From positions 15,691-79,690 of the forward strand of contig JBDHAD010000039.1 in assembly GCA_039588215.1 (NCBI GenBank): a stretch of DNA of 64,000 nt, read 5' to 3'. The notes beneath the pieces were generated by a model. That model saw only the letters and a program-made list of their open reading frames with translations. It had not been told where the DNA came from and did not search any database. The position numbers and the translations under genes were made by a program. This stretch comes from JBDHAC01 sp039588215 (GTDB taxonomy: Bacteria; Gemmatimonadota; Gemmatimonadetes; Palauibacterales; Palauibacteraceae). Shown here in pieces: positions 50,109 to 58,691 of this stretch (its first letter is position 1; every line of letters begins with the position of its first letter).

Positions 50109-51491
50109 ATGCCTGCGGCGGTGCGCATCAGCGTATGCATCCCAACCCGAGACCGGGCTGCATACCTGCGAGAGGCGCTACAAAGCGTGCTCATCCAGGA
50201 AGTCGACGGTCTCGAGGTCGTCGTGTGCGACGACGGCTCTCGGGACGAAACTCCGGCCTTCCTGGGCGGGCTGGAGGATCCAAGGGTTCGTCGTCTCAGC
50301 CGGGCCCGTCCGGGCGGGGTCGCGGCAGCGCGGAACGCCTGCCTCGCGGTCGCCCGGGGAGAGTTCATCACCTGGCTCGACTCGGACGACTTGTACGAGC
50401 CCGGAGCCCTCGCCGAGCTGGCGGCCGTCCTGGAGGCGGACGCGACCATCGGGATGGTACACGCCGCGCACCACGTCATCGATGCACACGGCGCACCGCT
50501 TCCCGATTGGCCACAGGTGTTCAAGACCGACCGCGTGGAGGAGGGCCACGAGGCGTTTGCCGAGCTGGTGCTCGAGAACTACGTGGCGGCCCCGACCGTG
50601 ATGGTCCGCCGGAGCGCTCACGAGCGCGTCGGCCCGTACGACGAGGTGCTCGAGCAAGGCGAAGACTGGGAGATGTGGCTCCGCCTGACCCTGGACGCCG
50701 GGATCGCGTACCGAGCCGAGCCGCTCGCCCGCTACCGGTATCACTCGCGTTCCCTGTCGGGGTCGTCCCGCCGCTCTCTCGCCGCGGTACACGCCGATAC
50801 GCGCGTGATCGAGCGGCTGTTCGCCCATCACGGTGATCGGATGCCGGCGCGTGAGCGCCACCGTCGGCGGGCCGAGCTGGCGCTCGCCGCTCGTGCCCTG
50901 AACGCCGTTGGCGAGAGCTACACGCGCGGTGATGACGCGAACGCGATGAGGGCGGCTCGCTTCTCGGGCGAGCGCGCGGCCACGCTGGACAGGTCATCGC
51001 TGGCAGCGCTCATCGCCTCAATCGAGCGCAGGGACGACTACGGGGTGCACGAGACAGCGCGCTTGTTACTTCGCAGTCTCGCGGTGGAACTCGAAGGATC
51101 ACGGTTCGCCGCACGCCTGCGAGCCCGGATCGAGCCGGATCCGGCTTGGTGCCGTACGCTTGGCGAGATCGCCACGATCGTCCGACGCATCGTGCCTGCG
51201 GAGGCCCAGATGGCAGTCGTCGATAAGTGGGATCCGACGCTTCGGCAGCTGAGCGGCCGGACTGGTCGCACGTTCCCCGACCGCCGACAGCTTCCCGATG
51301 GGTATCCACGCGAGAGCGCGACAGCCAGGGGACACCTGGAGGCCATGCGGGCCGAGGGAGTGCAGTACCTCGTGTTCACGGTGGCCACACGCTGGTGGCT
51401 TGACCACTACGAAGAGTTCGCGAGATACCTCGCCCGGAGCTATCGCCTCGCATGGGAGGATCCACGATGCGTGATCTACGACCTCAGGTGA
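50109..51491 (+). CDS. GT2 glycosyltransferase with shared C-terminal module
   Basis: This 460-residue protein has an N-terminal GT2 domain (VRISVCIPTRDRAAYLREAL, VVCDDGSRDETP, ITWLDSDDLYEP; about 5-230) and a helical middle. Its C-terminal module (about 360-460, with EGVQYLVFTVATRWWLDHYE and CVIYDLR) is homologous to the end of the GT-A protein at 47088-49244. DDG and DSDD motifs are intact. Its 3' end overlaps the convergent frameshifted gene by 16 bases. Confidence 0.83.
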   Translation: MPAAVRISVCIPTRDRAAYLREALQSVLIQEVDGLEVVVCDDGSRDETPAFLGGLEDPRVRRLSRARPGGVAAARNACLAVARGEFITWLDSDDLYEPGALAELAAVLEADATIGMVHAAHHVIDAHGAPLPDWPQVFKTDRVEEGHEAFAELVLENYVAAPTVMVRRSAHERVGPYDEVLEQGEDWEMWLRLTLDAGIAYRAEPLARYRYHSRSLSGSSRRSLAAVHADTRVIERLFAHHGDRMPARERHRRRAELALAARALNAVGESYTRGDDANAMRAARFSGERAATLDRSSLAALIASIERRDDYGVHETARLLLRSLAVELEGSRFAARLRARIEPDPAWCRTLGEIATIVRRIVPAEAQMAVVDKWDPTLRQLSGRTGRTFPDRRQLPDGYPRESATARGHLEAMRAEGVQYLVFTVATRWWLDHYEEFARYLARSYRLAWEDPRCVIYDLR

Positions 51492-52676
51492 CGGAGCTCC
51501 ACCGTGACCCGAACGAGGTCGCGGTCCATCGGGTCAGTACGGTTGAAGCGCGTGAAGAAGAGGTAGAAGCGCGCATCGGTCGTGTCGAAGTTTCGGCCAG
51601 GCGAGTCGGGATCGAGAGCCGAGGGATAGCCGATGGGAGGCGGCCCGTCAGGATCGGCGTGACCACGGATCGGGGCCTCAAACAAGAGCGTTCGAGAGGT
51701 CCAACGCACGAGATCGTCCGACAGCGCGTAGTACACCCCGGCCGTCGTGTCGCCGGTCACCGCGTTGCGTTCCGTCCCGAGGCTGATGAGCAGAAAGCGG
51801 TCGAGCTGGGTGTTGTAGGTCAGGCTCGAAGTCATCTCCTTGATCTGCTCTCGCGAGACGGGCACCGGCCCGGCGTACCGTGTCGAGCGGTCTGGGTCGG
51901 CAGGGCCAGGCGGTTTCGTGCCGGCTGTGGGTCGAAGGAAGGACGCGAACTCGAGGCCGTCCCACCCACGCCAGCTCCCCGGATCGGCAAGGTCGTGCGT
52001 GCGGATCGCGGTGGTGCCTCTCGCGTACGGACCGTAACGCTAGTCCATCACGGGGGCTCCGCAGGATATTGCTGGGGCTGAAGGCGCCGGCGGGACCGCC
52101 CCCGGGCCGATACGGGCCTCCAGGCCCGACGACCAGGTGCTCTGGAGACGGGCGATGCTGGTAGCTGTCGCCCCCGTCAACCGAAGCAGCCAGCGTGATC
52201 GCGTTCTGCCAGCAGGGGCGGTACTCACCCAGAGGGCAGCGCCCGAGGTGTCGGTGCCCGTGATACTCCGCGTGGACCAGGGCGTAGACCGTCCGTCCGT
52301 CGGACGTATAGGTCGAATAGAGCCACTCGTGGTCGTCGAAGCGCGTCGGGTCTGGGTCGTGATCCGAGCTGAAAACCACCGCACAGTCGCGTCGCAGGTC
52401 GTCGAGCTCCGGGCCGATCCAGCGACGAGCCCGGTGATGACTCGCGAGGAGCTGAACGCGATTCTCTGCGTCCCGGAAAGCGCGGGCCGGCGCGTCGGGG
52501 ATGTCCTCGAGCTCGCACGCGTCACGGCTCCAGTCGAAGACGACGGACTCTTCCCCGGCCACGACGAACGAGGGCTCGCCCTCCGGCCGGCCGGCGAGGA
52601 GCCACACCGCCGCGGCCGCGACGAGCAGCGCGAGCGCTGTGACCAGGGAGCGGTTTATAAAGCACATTCCGCACAT
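51476..52676 (-). pseudogene. Signal-anchored BNR/sialidase-like protein, frameshifted
   Basis: Two minus-strand frames make one protein. The first (from the ATG at 52676, AAGGA upstream) has a signal anchor (about 10-28) and reads to FSPSNILRSPRDGL near 52045. The second continues as YGPYARGTTAIRTHDLADPG and on to the stop at 51476. The frames meet around 52036-52046 and require skipping one base. Asp-box-like and WGYPSAL-type segments suggest a beta-propeller of the sialidase/BNR or GH43-like kind. It is inserted on the opposite strand between the GT2 gene and paralogue 2. It is either a real frameshift mutation or a sequencing error. Confidence 0.6.
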
Positions 52677-52753
52677 CGTAGGTCCTTGGGCAGGGGGCGG
52701 CCACTCGTGAATGGGCGCCCCGCCGTCCCATCAGTCGAGTTCGGGGACGCGCG

Positions 52754-53956
52754 ATGAACGGTCTGCCGCGCGGCCGGATCGCGCTCGCTGGCGCCGTCGC
52801 GCAACGGCCGCGCCGGGCCGGACACGCCTGGGTGTTCCTACAATACCTGTTGGGCTTCCGACGACTCGGGTGGGAAGTGTTGTTCATCGATCGCATTCCC
52901 GCCTCGATGCACGGGTCGGGTTCCTCGACGAGAGATCTCCAGGCGTCAGCTGAGGCGACCTGGCTGCGCGACATCTGCTCCGCGTTCGGGCTCGAGGACG
53001 CGTATACACTGCTTGCACCCGACGGCGAGGCGATCGCCGGGCGCAGCCGTGCGCACGTGCGGACGTTCTTACGAAGCGCGGACCTGTTGATCGACTTCAT
53101 GGGCTACCTGGAAGACGAAGAGCTTCTGGGAGACGCGCGGCTCCGGGTTTTCTTCGACCTCGATCCGGGCTTCGACCAGATCTGGGACGATCTGGATCTG
53201 GCGGACCCGTACGACGGGTACGACGCCTTTGTGACGGTCGGCCTCAACATCGGCCGTGAGGACTGCCCGATCCCCACCTGCGGCCGTCGATGGATCCCGA
53301 CCGTTCAGCCGGTGGTGCTCGAGGAATGGCCAGGTACCGGCGCCCCCCAAGGGGCGTTCACGAGCGTGGCCACATGGCGTGGTGACTACGGTCCCCTCGA
53401 GCACCGCGGACAGAACTACGGGCTGCGGGTCCACGAGTTTCGGCGCTTCCTCGATCTCCCGACGCGCACGCGCCAGCCCTTCGAGCTGGCCCTGGACATC
53501 CACGTGGACGAGATCGAGGATCGCCGCCGGTTGGCGCGGCACGGCTGGATGCTGTCGGACCCGCTCGAAGTCGCGGGAGATCCTTTCGCATACCGCGATT
53601 TCATTCAGACCTCGCTGTCTGAGTTCTTGATCCCGAAGCAGCTGTACGTCGGTACGCGAAGCGGTTGGTTCTCCGACCGCAGCATCTGTTACCTGGCCAG
53701 CGGCCGACCGGTGGTCGCCCGAGACACGGGCCTCGGCGACCATCTTCCGCACGGCGACGGGTTATTGCTCTTCGATGACCTCGACGGTGCAGTGGCGGCC
53801 GTGGAAGCGGTCGCGGCCGATCCCTCCCGTCACGGACGCGCGGCGCGCGCTTTGGCGGAAGCCCGGTTCGCCTCGGATCGCGTGCTCCAAGAGCTTCTCG
53901 ACACAGTCATTGGCGAGCCTGTGGGATCCATCGGGGCGAACGCGAGGCGCCCATGA
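52754..53956 (+). CDS. Glycosyltransferase-like paralogue 2 (GWFSDR family)
   Basis: This 400-residue protein has the same plan as the other three: AGHAWVFLQYLLGFRRLGWE at the start, RVFFDLDPGFDQIWDD and TVGLNIGREDCPIPTCGRRW in the middle, and TRSGWFSDRSICYLASGRPV at residues 298-317. It is the first of three directly adjacent copies with overlapping stop and start codons, which implies tandem duplication and equimolar production. The acidic LDLDPGF motif is shared by copies 2-4 and is absent from paralogue 1. Function is inferred from the GT-B-like C-terminal half. Confidence 0.65.
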   Translation: MNGLPRGRIALAGAVAQRPRRAGHAWVFLQYLLGFRRLGWEVLFIDRIPASMHGSGSSTRDLQASAEATWLRDICSAFGLEDAYTLLAPDGEAIAGRSRAHVRTFLRSADLLIDFMGYLEDEELLGDARLRVFFDLDPGFDQIWDDLDLADPYDGYDAFVTVGLNIGREDCPIPTCGRRWIPTVQPVVLEEWPGTGAPQGAFTSVATWRGDYGPLEHRGQNYGLRVHEFRRFLDLPTRTRQPFELALDIHVDEIEDRRRLARHGWMLSDPLEVAGDPFAYRDFIQTSLSEFLIPKQLYVGTRSGWFSDRSICYLASGRPVVARDTGLGDHLPHGDGLLLFDDLDGAVAAVEAVAADPSRHGRAARALAEARFASDRVLQELLDTVIGEPVGSIGANARRP

Positions 53957-55116
53957 CCGTGGTCGTGGTGGGAGGCGCCCTCGCAAACAAGGCGCGTAAT
54001 GGAGGAGAAGCGTGGGTACGGTTGAGCTGGGTGCGGGGGCTCGAGCGGTTGGGCTTCGAGGTGTATCTCCTGGAAGAGATCGGTGCCGGCGCCTATGCGG
54101 ACGAGGCAGGACGCCCGTGCGCCCTCGAAGAGAGCGTAAACTGGGACTTCTTCAGGTCGGTCGTCCGACGCTTCGGTCTCGAGGACCGGTCGGCTTTGTG
54201 GGACCACGGCTCTGGCAGGTCCTTGGGCATGAGTGCGTCGGCGCTTGATGACTTGAGCCGCGACGCCTCCTTACTCGTGAACATCAGCGGACACGTCACG
54301 CTTCCCACATTCCTGGGGCGAGTTCCACGGCGAGCCTACGTGGACCTTGATCCTGGCTTCACGCAATTCTGGGCGGCACAAGGACTAGACGGTGCCCGAC
54401 TCGAGGGACACGACGCCTTCTTCACCGTCGGCGAAAGGATCGGGCACCCGGACTGCCCGATCCCCACACTAGGACTCGCCTGGCGCGCGGTTCGACAGCC
54501 GGTCGTACTCGACGACTGGGAGCCCCGTCCGTCCGAGGCTTGTAGTCGACTCACGACGGTCGCGAGCTGGCGAGGCGCCTTCAGTCCTTTGACGCACGAC
54601 GGAGTCACCTATGGAGTGAAGGCCCACGAGTTCAGGAAATATTTGGCTGCGCCCGGACAGGTCGAGCCGGAGCTCGAGATCGCGCTTGCCATTGACGGAG
54701 GGGACGCGGAGGACCTCTCGGAGCTGCGCCGGCACGGCTGGACGATCGTAGACCCCGTGGCCTCGGCCGCAGATCCCGATGCGTTCCGCCACTACGTGGC
54801 GCAGTCCGATGGCGAGTTCTCGGTGGCGCAAGGGATCTACGTCGGCACGCGCAGCGGTTGGTTCAGCGATCGCTCGGTCCGCTACCTGGCCGCTGGGAAG
54901 CCTGTACTCCTCCAGGACACGGGGTACTCGGAGCTGCTACCGACGGGGCACGGGCTAGTCCCGTTCCGCACGCTGAACGAAGCGGTGTCTGGGGCGCGAC
55001 GGATCGTCTCCGACTACGCAACGCATGCCCTCGCCGCTCGAGCGATCGCGGAGGCCTACTTCGATTCCGACCGCGTTCTCTCTGGCTTCGTCGACGAGCT
55101 GGGAGTGCCGGCATGA
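53953..55116 (+). CDS. Glycosyltransferase-like paralogue 3 (GWFSDR family)
   Basis: This 387-residue protein carries NKARNGGEAWVRLSWVRGLE, AYVDLDPGFTQFW, TVGERIGHPDCPIPTLG and TRSGWFSDRSVRYLAAGKPV. It overlaps copies 2 and 4 by four bases each. Sequence divergence from its neighbours is large, so the duplication is old and the copies have probably taken different acceptors or donors. Confidence 0.65.
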   Translation: MTVVVVGGALANKARNGGEAWVRLSWVRGLERLGFEVYLLEEIGAGAYADEAGRPCALEESVNWDFFRSVVRRFGLEDRSALWDHGSGRSLGMSASALDDLSRDASLLVNISGHVTLPTFLGRVPRRAYVDLDPGFTQFWAAQGLDGARLEGHDAFFTVGERIGHPDCPIPTLGLAWRAVRQPVVLDDWEPRPSEACSRLTTVASWRGAFSPLTHDGVTYGVKAHEFRKYLAAPGQVEPELEIALAIDGGDAEDLSELRRHGWTIVDPVASAADPDAFRHYVAQSDGEFSVAQGIYVGTRSGWFSDRSVRYLAAGKPVLLQDTGYSELLPTGHGLVPFRTLNEAVSGARRIVSDYATHALAARAIAEAYFDSDRVLSGFVDELGVPA

Positions 55117-56246
55117 AGGAGGGCTCGCGTCTCACGGTGTTCGTTGCCGGCATGGTCGCCGGGGTCCCACGCCACGGCGGAGCGACGTGGGCGGTGCTGC
55201 AATACGTGCTCGGCCTGCGTGATCTAGGTCACGATGTCTGGGTGGTCGAGCCGGTCGCCGAGGAGCCGAGCCGGGAGGTAACGGACTATTTTGAACAAAT
55301 TCGCCGCGCCTTTGGTCTGGAGGAACGGTCGGCGATCCTCCTCCCTGGGCGGCGCGCGCACGGCGTTCCCTACCATCGGCTTACACGGGCAGCCGAGCGT
55401 GCCGGGCTCCTGCTGAACATCGCGGGCATGCTGCAAGACCCGGAGCTCTTGGAGCGCATCCCGATCCGGCTGTACCTGGACCTCGATCCGGGCTTCACGC
55501 AGCTGTGGTCGGAAGTGGAAGGGATCGACCTACGGTTCGACGGACATACCCACCTCGCCACGGTCGGACTCGAGGTCGGTCGCTCCGGGTGCCCCGTTCC
55601 CACCTGTGGGCGGACGTGGATCCGCACGGTACCCCCCGTCGTCCTCGACGAGTGGCCCCAGGCCACGCGGGTCGAACGAGACGCGCTCACGACAATCGGG
55701 AACTGGCGGGCGTACGGGTCCATCGAACACGAGGGTGTGTTCTACGGGCAGAAGGCGCATGCGTGGCGTGAGCTGATCGAGCTGCCGGCTCGAGTCTCCG
55801 AGCGATTCGAACTCGCCCTGTCGATCCACCACGATGAGCAATGCGACCTGCGGGCACTGGCGGAACATGGGTGGGTGCTCCTGGATCCCGACGAGATGGC
55901 GGGCAGCCCGGAAGCCTACCGACGCTTCATCGCCGGGTCCATGGCGGAGGTCGGGGTTGCCAAGAGCGGATACGTCCACTCGCGCTGCGGCTGGTTCTCA
56001 GACCGCAGTGTCTGCTACTTGGCCAGCGGCCGGCCGGTGCTGGCGCAGGACACCGGGTTCAGTGCACACCTTCCGACGGGACTGGGCCTGCTGGCATTTG
56101 ATTCCTGCGACGAGGCAGTCGCGGGGGTGCACTCGATCCGCCGCGACTACGCCGCGCACGCCCGGGCCGCTCGCCAGATCGCCGAAGAACACTTTCGTCA
56201 CGACCGAGTGCTGCCAACTCTCTTGAAGGGTGTGGGGGCAGGGTGA
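55113..56246 (+). CDS. Glycosyltransferase-like paralogue 4 (GWFSDR family)
   Basis: This 377-residue protein starts at the ATG at 55113 (the frame from 54858 is a shadow inside copy 3). It shares GGATWAVLQYVLGLRDLGHD, YLDLDPGFTQLW, VGRSGCPVPTCGRTW and SRCGWFSDRSVCYLASGRPV with the family. The first motif has Cys in place of Ser before GWFSDR. It is followed, with four bases of overlap, by the APH-like kinase gene. Confidence 0.65.
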   Translation: MKEGSRLTVFVAGMVAGVPRHGGATWAVLQYVLGLRDLGHDVWVVEPVAEEPSREVTDYFEQIRRAFGLEERSAILLPGRRAHGVPYHRLTRAAERAGLLLNIAGMLQDPELLERIPIRLYLDLDPGFTQLWSEVEGIDLRFDGHTHLATVGLEVGRSGCPVPTCGRTWIRTVPPVVLDEWPQATRVERDALTTIGNWRAYGSIEHEGVFYGQKAHAWRELIELPARVSERFELALSIHHDEQCDLRALAEHGWVLLDPDEMAGSPEAYRRFIAGSMAEVGVAKSGYVHSRCGWFSDRSVCYLASGRPVLAQDTGFSAHLPTGLGLLAFDSCDEAVAGVHSIRRDYAAHARAARQIAEEHFRHDRVLPTLLKGVGAG

Positions 56247-57325
56247 GCCACGTCGAGATGCACGACGGGAAGCTGCGCGACGGGTCCCCGCATCGCGTGC
56301 GGTCGCTAGCAACCGGGCACCTCGCCGCCCCCAACCGCAAGGCCGCTCGTGCGCTGGCGCGCGCTCTGGGCACGCTCCTGGCGCGCGCTGGCGAGGAAGG
56401 TCGGATCGTTTCCGTGCGGGTGCGGCCGTCTCCCTACCGCTCGACCCACGCCCTCGAAGAGGTCTCTCTCCGGTTCGACGATAACCGGGTCGTCCACCTC
56501 GTCCTCAAGACGTACGGAGCGGGCGCGGTCCTAGAAAGCAGCGGTCCGAGGCCCCGTTTCGTCGCCGATCCCTATCGGGAGCTGTGGGCATACGAGAACG
56601 TGGTCGGTCCTCTGAGAGTGGGGGCACCGCGACTGTACGGAACGCTCGAACCCAAAGGCGCCGGCGCGGGCCAACTCGTGCTCGAGCGGGTTCGCGGGGC
56701 GCCGCTGAGCGAAGTCGGGGAACTCGACGCGTGGACGGCGACGGCTGCATGGCTGGCACAGTTCCACACACGAGGAGAGCCCGTCGCGGGCCGTCTGGCA
56801 GCGAGCGGACACCCCCTGAACCAGGATGCGGCGCTGCATAGCCGCTGGCTGCCGCGGGCCAGACAGCACGCGCTGGAGCGCAATCGGGTGCGGGAGTTGG
56901 ACGCGCTCGAGCAAATCGCGTCCACGTACGGCCGGGCCGTCCGCCGGCTGGCTGAGCGCCCTCGCACCGTGCTGCATGGGGAGCTCTACGCCTCCAACGT
57001 GATCGTGCACCGGAGCGGGCGCCGATGGGTCGTGCGACCGGTTGACTGGGAGGCGATGGCCGTGGGCCCGGCGGTGCTCGATCTGGCAGGTCTCGTTTCA
57101 GGGCGCTGGGACGGCGACCGGCGCGCCGCGATCGTGGATGCGTACGGCTGTGCGCGCGGTGTCCCGCGCCACTCTCGCGAGACGTTTTGGGATCTCCTCG
57201 CCTGCGCCCGTCTGGTGATCGCCGTCCAGTGGCTGGGGTGGGCGAAGAACTGGACGCCTCCGTCCGAGCATGCGCACGACTGGCTGGAGGAGGCCGCCCG
57301 CGCCGCGGAGGCTGTCGTCAGATGA
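56243..57325 (+). CDS. APH-like phosphotransferase
   Basis: This 360-residue protein, starting at GTG, has the fold pattern of aminoglycoside/choline kinases. The Brenner motif reads LHGELYASNVIVHRSG near 246, with Glu where the catalytic Asp of HGD is usual, and the metal-binding motif reads PVDWEAMAVGPAVLDLA near 270. Kinases of this family in glycan loci phosphorylate sugars or choline-like heads. The Asp-to-Glu change may lower or abolish activity. It is coupled to paralogue 4. Confidence 0.7.
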   Translation: MSHVEMHDGKLRDGSPHRVRSLATGHLAAPNRKAARALARALGTLLARAGEEGRIVSVRVRPSPYRSTHALEEVSLRFDDNRVVHLVLKTYGAGAVLESSGPRPRFVADPYRELWAYENVVGPLRVGAPRLYGTLEPKGAGAGQLVLERVRGAPLSEVGELDAWTATAAWLAQFHTRGEPVAGRLAASGHPLNQDAALHSRWLPRARQHALERNRVRELDALEQIASTYGRAVRRLAERPRTVLHGELYASNVIVHRSGRRWVVRPVDWEAMAVGPAVLDLAGLVSGRWDGDRRAAIVDAYGCARGVPRHSRETFWDLLACARLVIAVQWLGWAKNWTPPSEHAHDWLEEAARAAEAVVR

Positions 57326-57653
57326 GTGGGCGGGGAGCGTTTCGCCTGAACTGGGGTTGCGGGGCTGCGGGCGAGCCGGGCTGGATCAACTCGGACGTGA
57401 AGCGAGGGCCCAACGTACATCTCCCGTACGATATCCGCCGCGGCACCCAGGAGCCAAGATCGTGTTTCAGCTGCTCTGGTACGGGTACTCGAGGACGCTC
57501 TTCACCTGGGGCTTCGCGAGGGAGGGTCTGGAGAACGTCGGGTTCCGTGAAGTGCGGCGCTGCCGGTTCCAGGAAACCGCCTCCACGTATCCTGGAATCG
57601 TCACGCTCGACAATCGAGCGCGCGAATCCCTGTTTGTCGAAGCGGTGCGCTGA
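57322..57653 (+). pseudogene. SAM-dependent methyltransferase with large internal deletion
   Basis: The N-terminal frame (ATG at 57322) reads NWGCGAAGEPGWINSD and on to VHLPYDIRRG, the first SAM-binding motif and following strand of a class I methyltransferase. The end, in another frame, reads GAKIVFQLLWYGYSRTLFTW, then FAREGLENVGFREVRRCRFQ and STYPGIVTLDNRARESLFVE, which is the normal C-terminus of the same family. The middle, including motifs II-III and the usual helices, is missing. The junction lies around 57440-57465. This gene cannot be functional as read. Confidence 0.65.
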
Positions 57654-57897
57654 CGTCGCTACTTCGATGCCAGCGCACCGACCCTCCGGACCGGCAAGCC
57701 ACTTTCTTCGTTCTCCTGCAAAGACTGCATAGCTGGACCCGCGGACTGCCGTCGACGGAATCCGCTCCGAGGCCCAGATTCCCGCACCGTGACTCGGGAT
57801 CCGCGGCATCGACTTTCCTCTCCGGAAGGGAACAATCCGTGCTCCCACCCCCGTGCGATCCCTCGGTACACGCACACGGATTCTGGAGCCAGCAGAC

Positions 57898-58662
57898 GTG
57901 AATCTCACCTCGCAGCGTCGTCTGATCGTAAACGCAGATGACTTCGGCCTCACACGCGGCGTGAACGAGGGGATCGCGGAGGCATTCGAACATGGCATCC
58001 TGACGAGCGCGAGCTTGATGGTGCTAACCCGGGCGGCTGAAGACGCGGCTCGGTACGCGACCGCGCACCCCACGCTGTCAGTCGGCCTCCACCTGGATCT
58101 CGGCGAATGGGTCCACGAGAGCGGACGGTGGGTAGCCGTCTACGAGGTCGTAAACATGGAGGACTCGGTGGCGGTGTCGACGGAGTTGGCGCGTCAGCTG
58201 GCCCTGTTCCGCGATCTGACGGGAGCGGATCCGACGCATCTGGATTCGCACCAGCACGTGCATCGGGAGGAACCGGCGCGGTCGGCTGTGGCGCACGCGG
58301 CGGGCCAGCTGGGGATTCCGGCACGGGATCTAACGTCCAAAGTGAGATACAGCGGCGACTTCTACGGACAGACCGCGCGCGGCGAACCGATTGCGAGCGC
58401 GCTGACGGCGGATCGGCTGGCACGAATCATCGCCGACCTTCCCCCCGGGACCACCGAGCTCGGATGTCATCCGGGACGGGATCCCGATCTTGCGTCCCCC
58501 TATCGGTCCGAGAGGGAACTGGAGGTCGAGGCGCTCACGGATCCCCGCGTTCGGGCCCGGATCGAGGCGCATGAGATCCAGCTCACGTCGTTTGCCACCC
58601 TGCGACCGGAGCGTGGCCCGTCGAAGAGTCGTTCGACCACGGGAGCGATGTCCACATGCTGA
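57898..58662 (+). CDS. ChbG/YdjC-family deacetylase
   Basis: The protein has 254 residues from the GTG at 57898; an alternative GTG at 57853 lacks a better ribosome binding site. It begins with RRLIVNADDFGLTRGVNEGI, the metal-binding aspartates of the family. HLDLGE and HLDSHQHVH follow, supplying further metal-ligand histidines, and ELGCHPGRDPD supplies another. ChbG/HpnK enzymes remove acetyl groups from N-acetylated sugars or hopanoids. The last 13 residues diverge from family expectation, and the gene overlaps the next start at 58656. It follows 244 bases of non-coding DNA, where I saw nothing. Confidence 0.82.
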   Translation: MNLTSQRRLIVNADDFGLTRGVNEGIAEAFEHGILTSASLMVLTRAAEDAARYATAHPTLSVGLHLDLGEWVHESGRWVAVYEVVNMEDSVAVSTELARQLALFRDLTGADPTHLDSHQHVHREEPARSAVAHAAGQLGIPARDLTSKVRYSGDFYGQTARGEPIASALTADRLARIIADLPPGTTELGCHPGRDPDLASPYRSERELEVEALTDPRVRARIEAHEIQLTSFATLRPERGPSKSRSTTGAMSTC

Positions 58663-58691
58663 ATCCGCGCGCGAGGTGCCAACCAAAATAC

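Noticed and set aside
52036..52046. Programmed +1 frameshift in the BNR-like gene
   Set aside because: The slip site (GGA CTA GCG T) has no known slippery pattern, no stimulatory structure is obvious, and other nearby genes are also broken, so a mutation or error is more likely.
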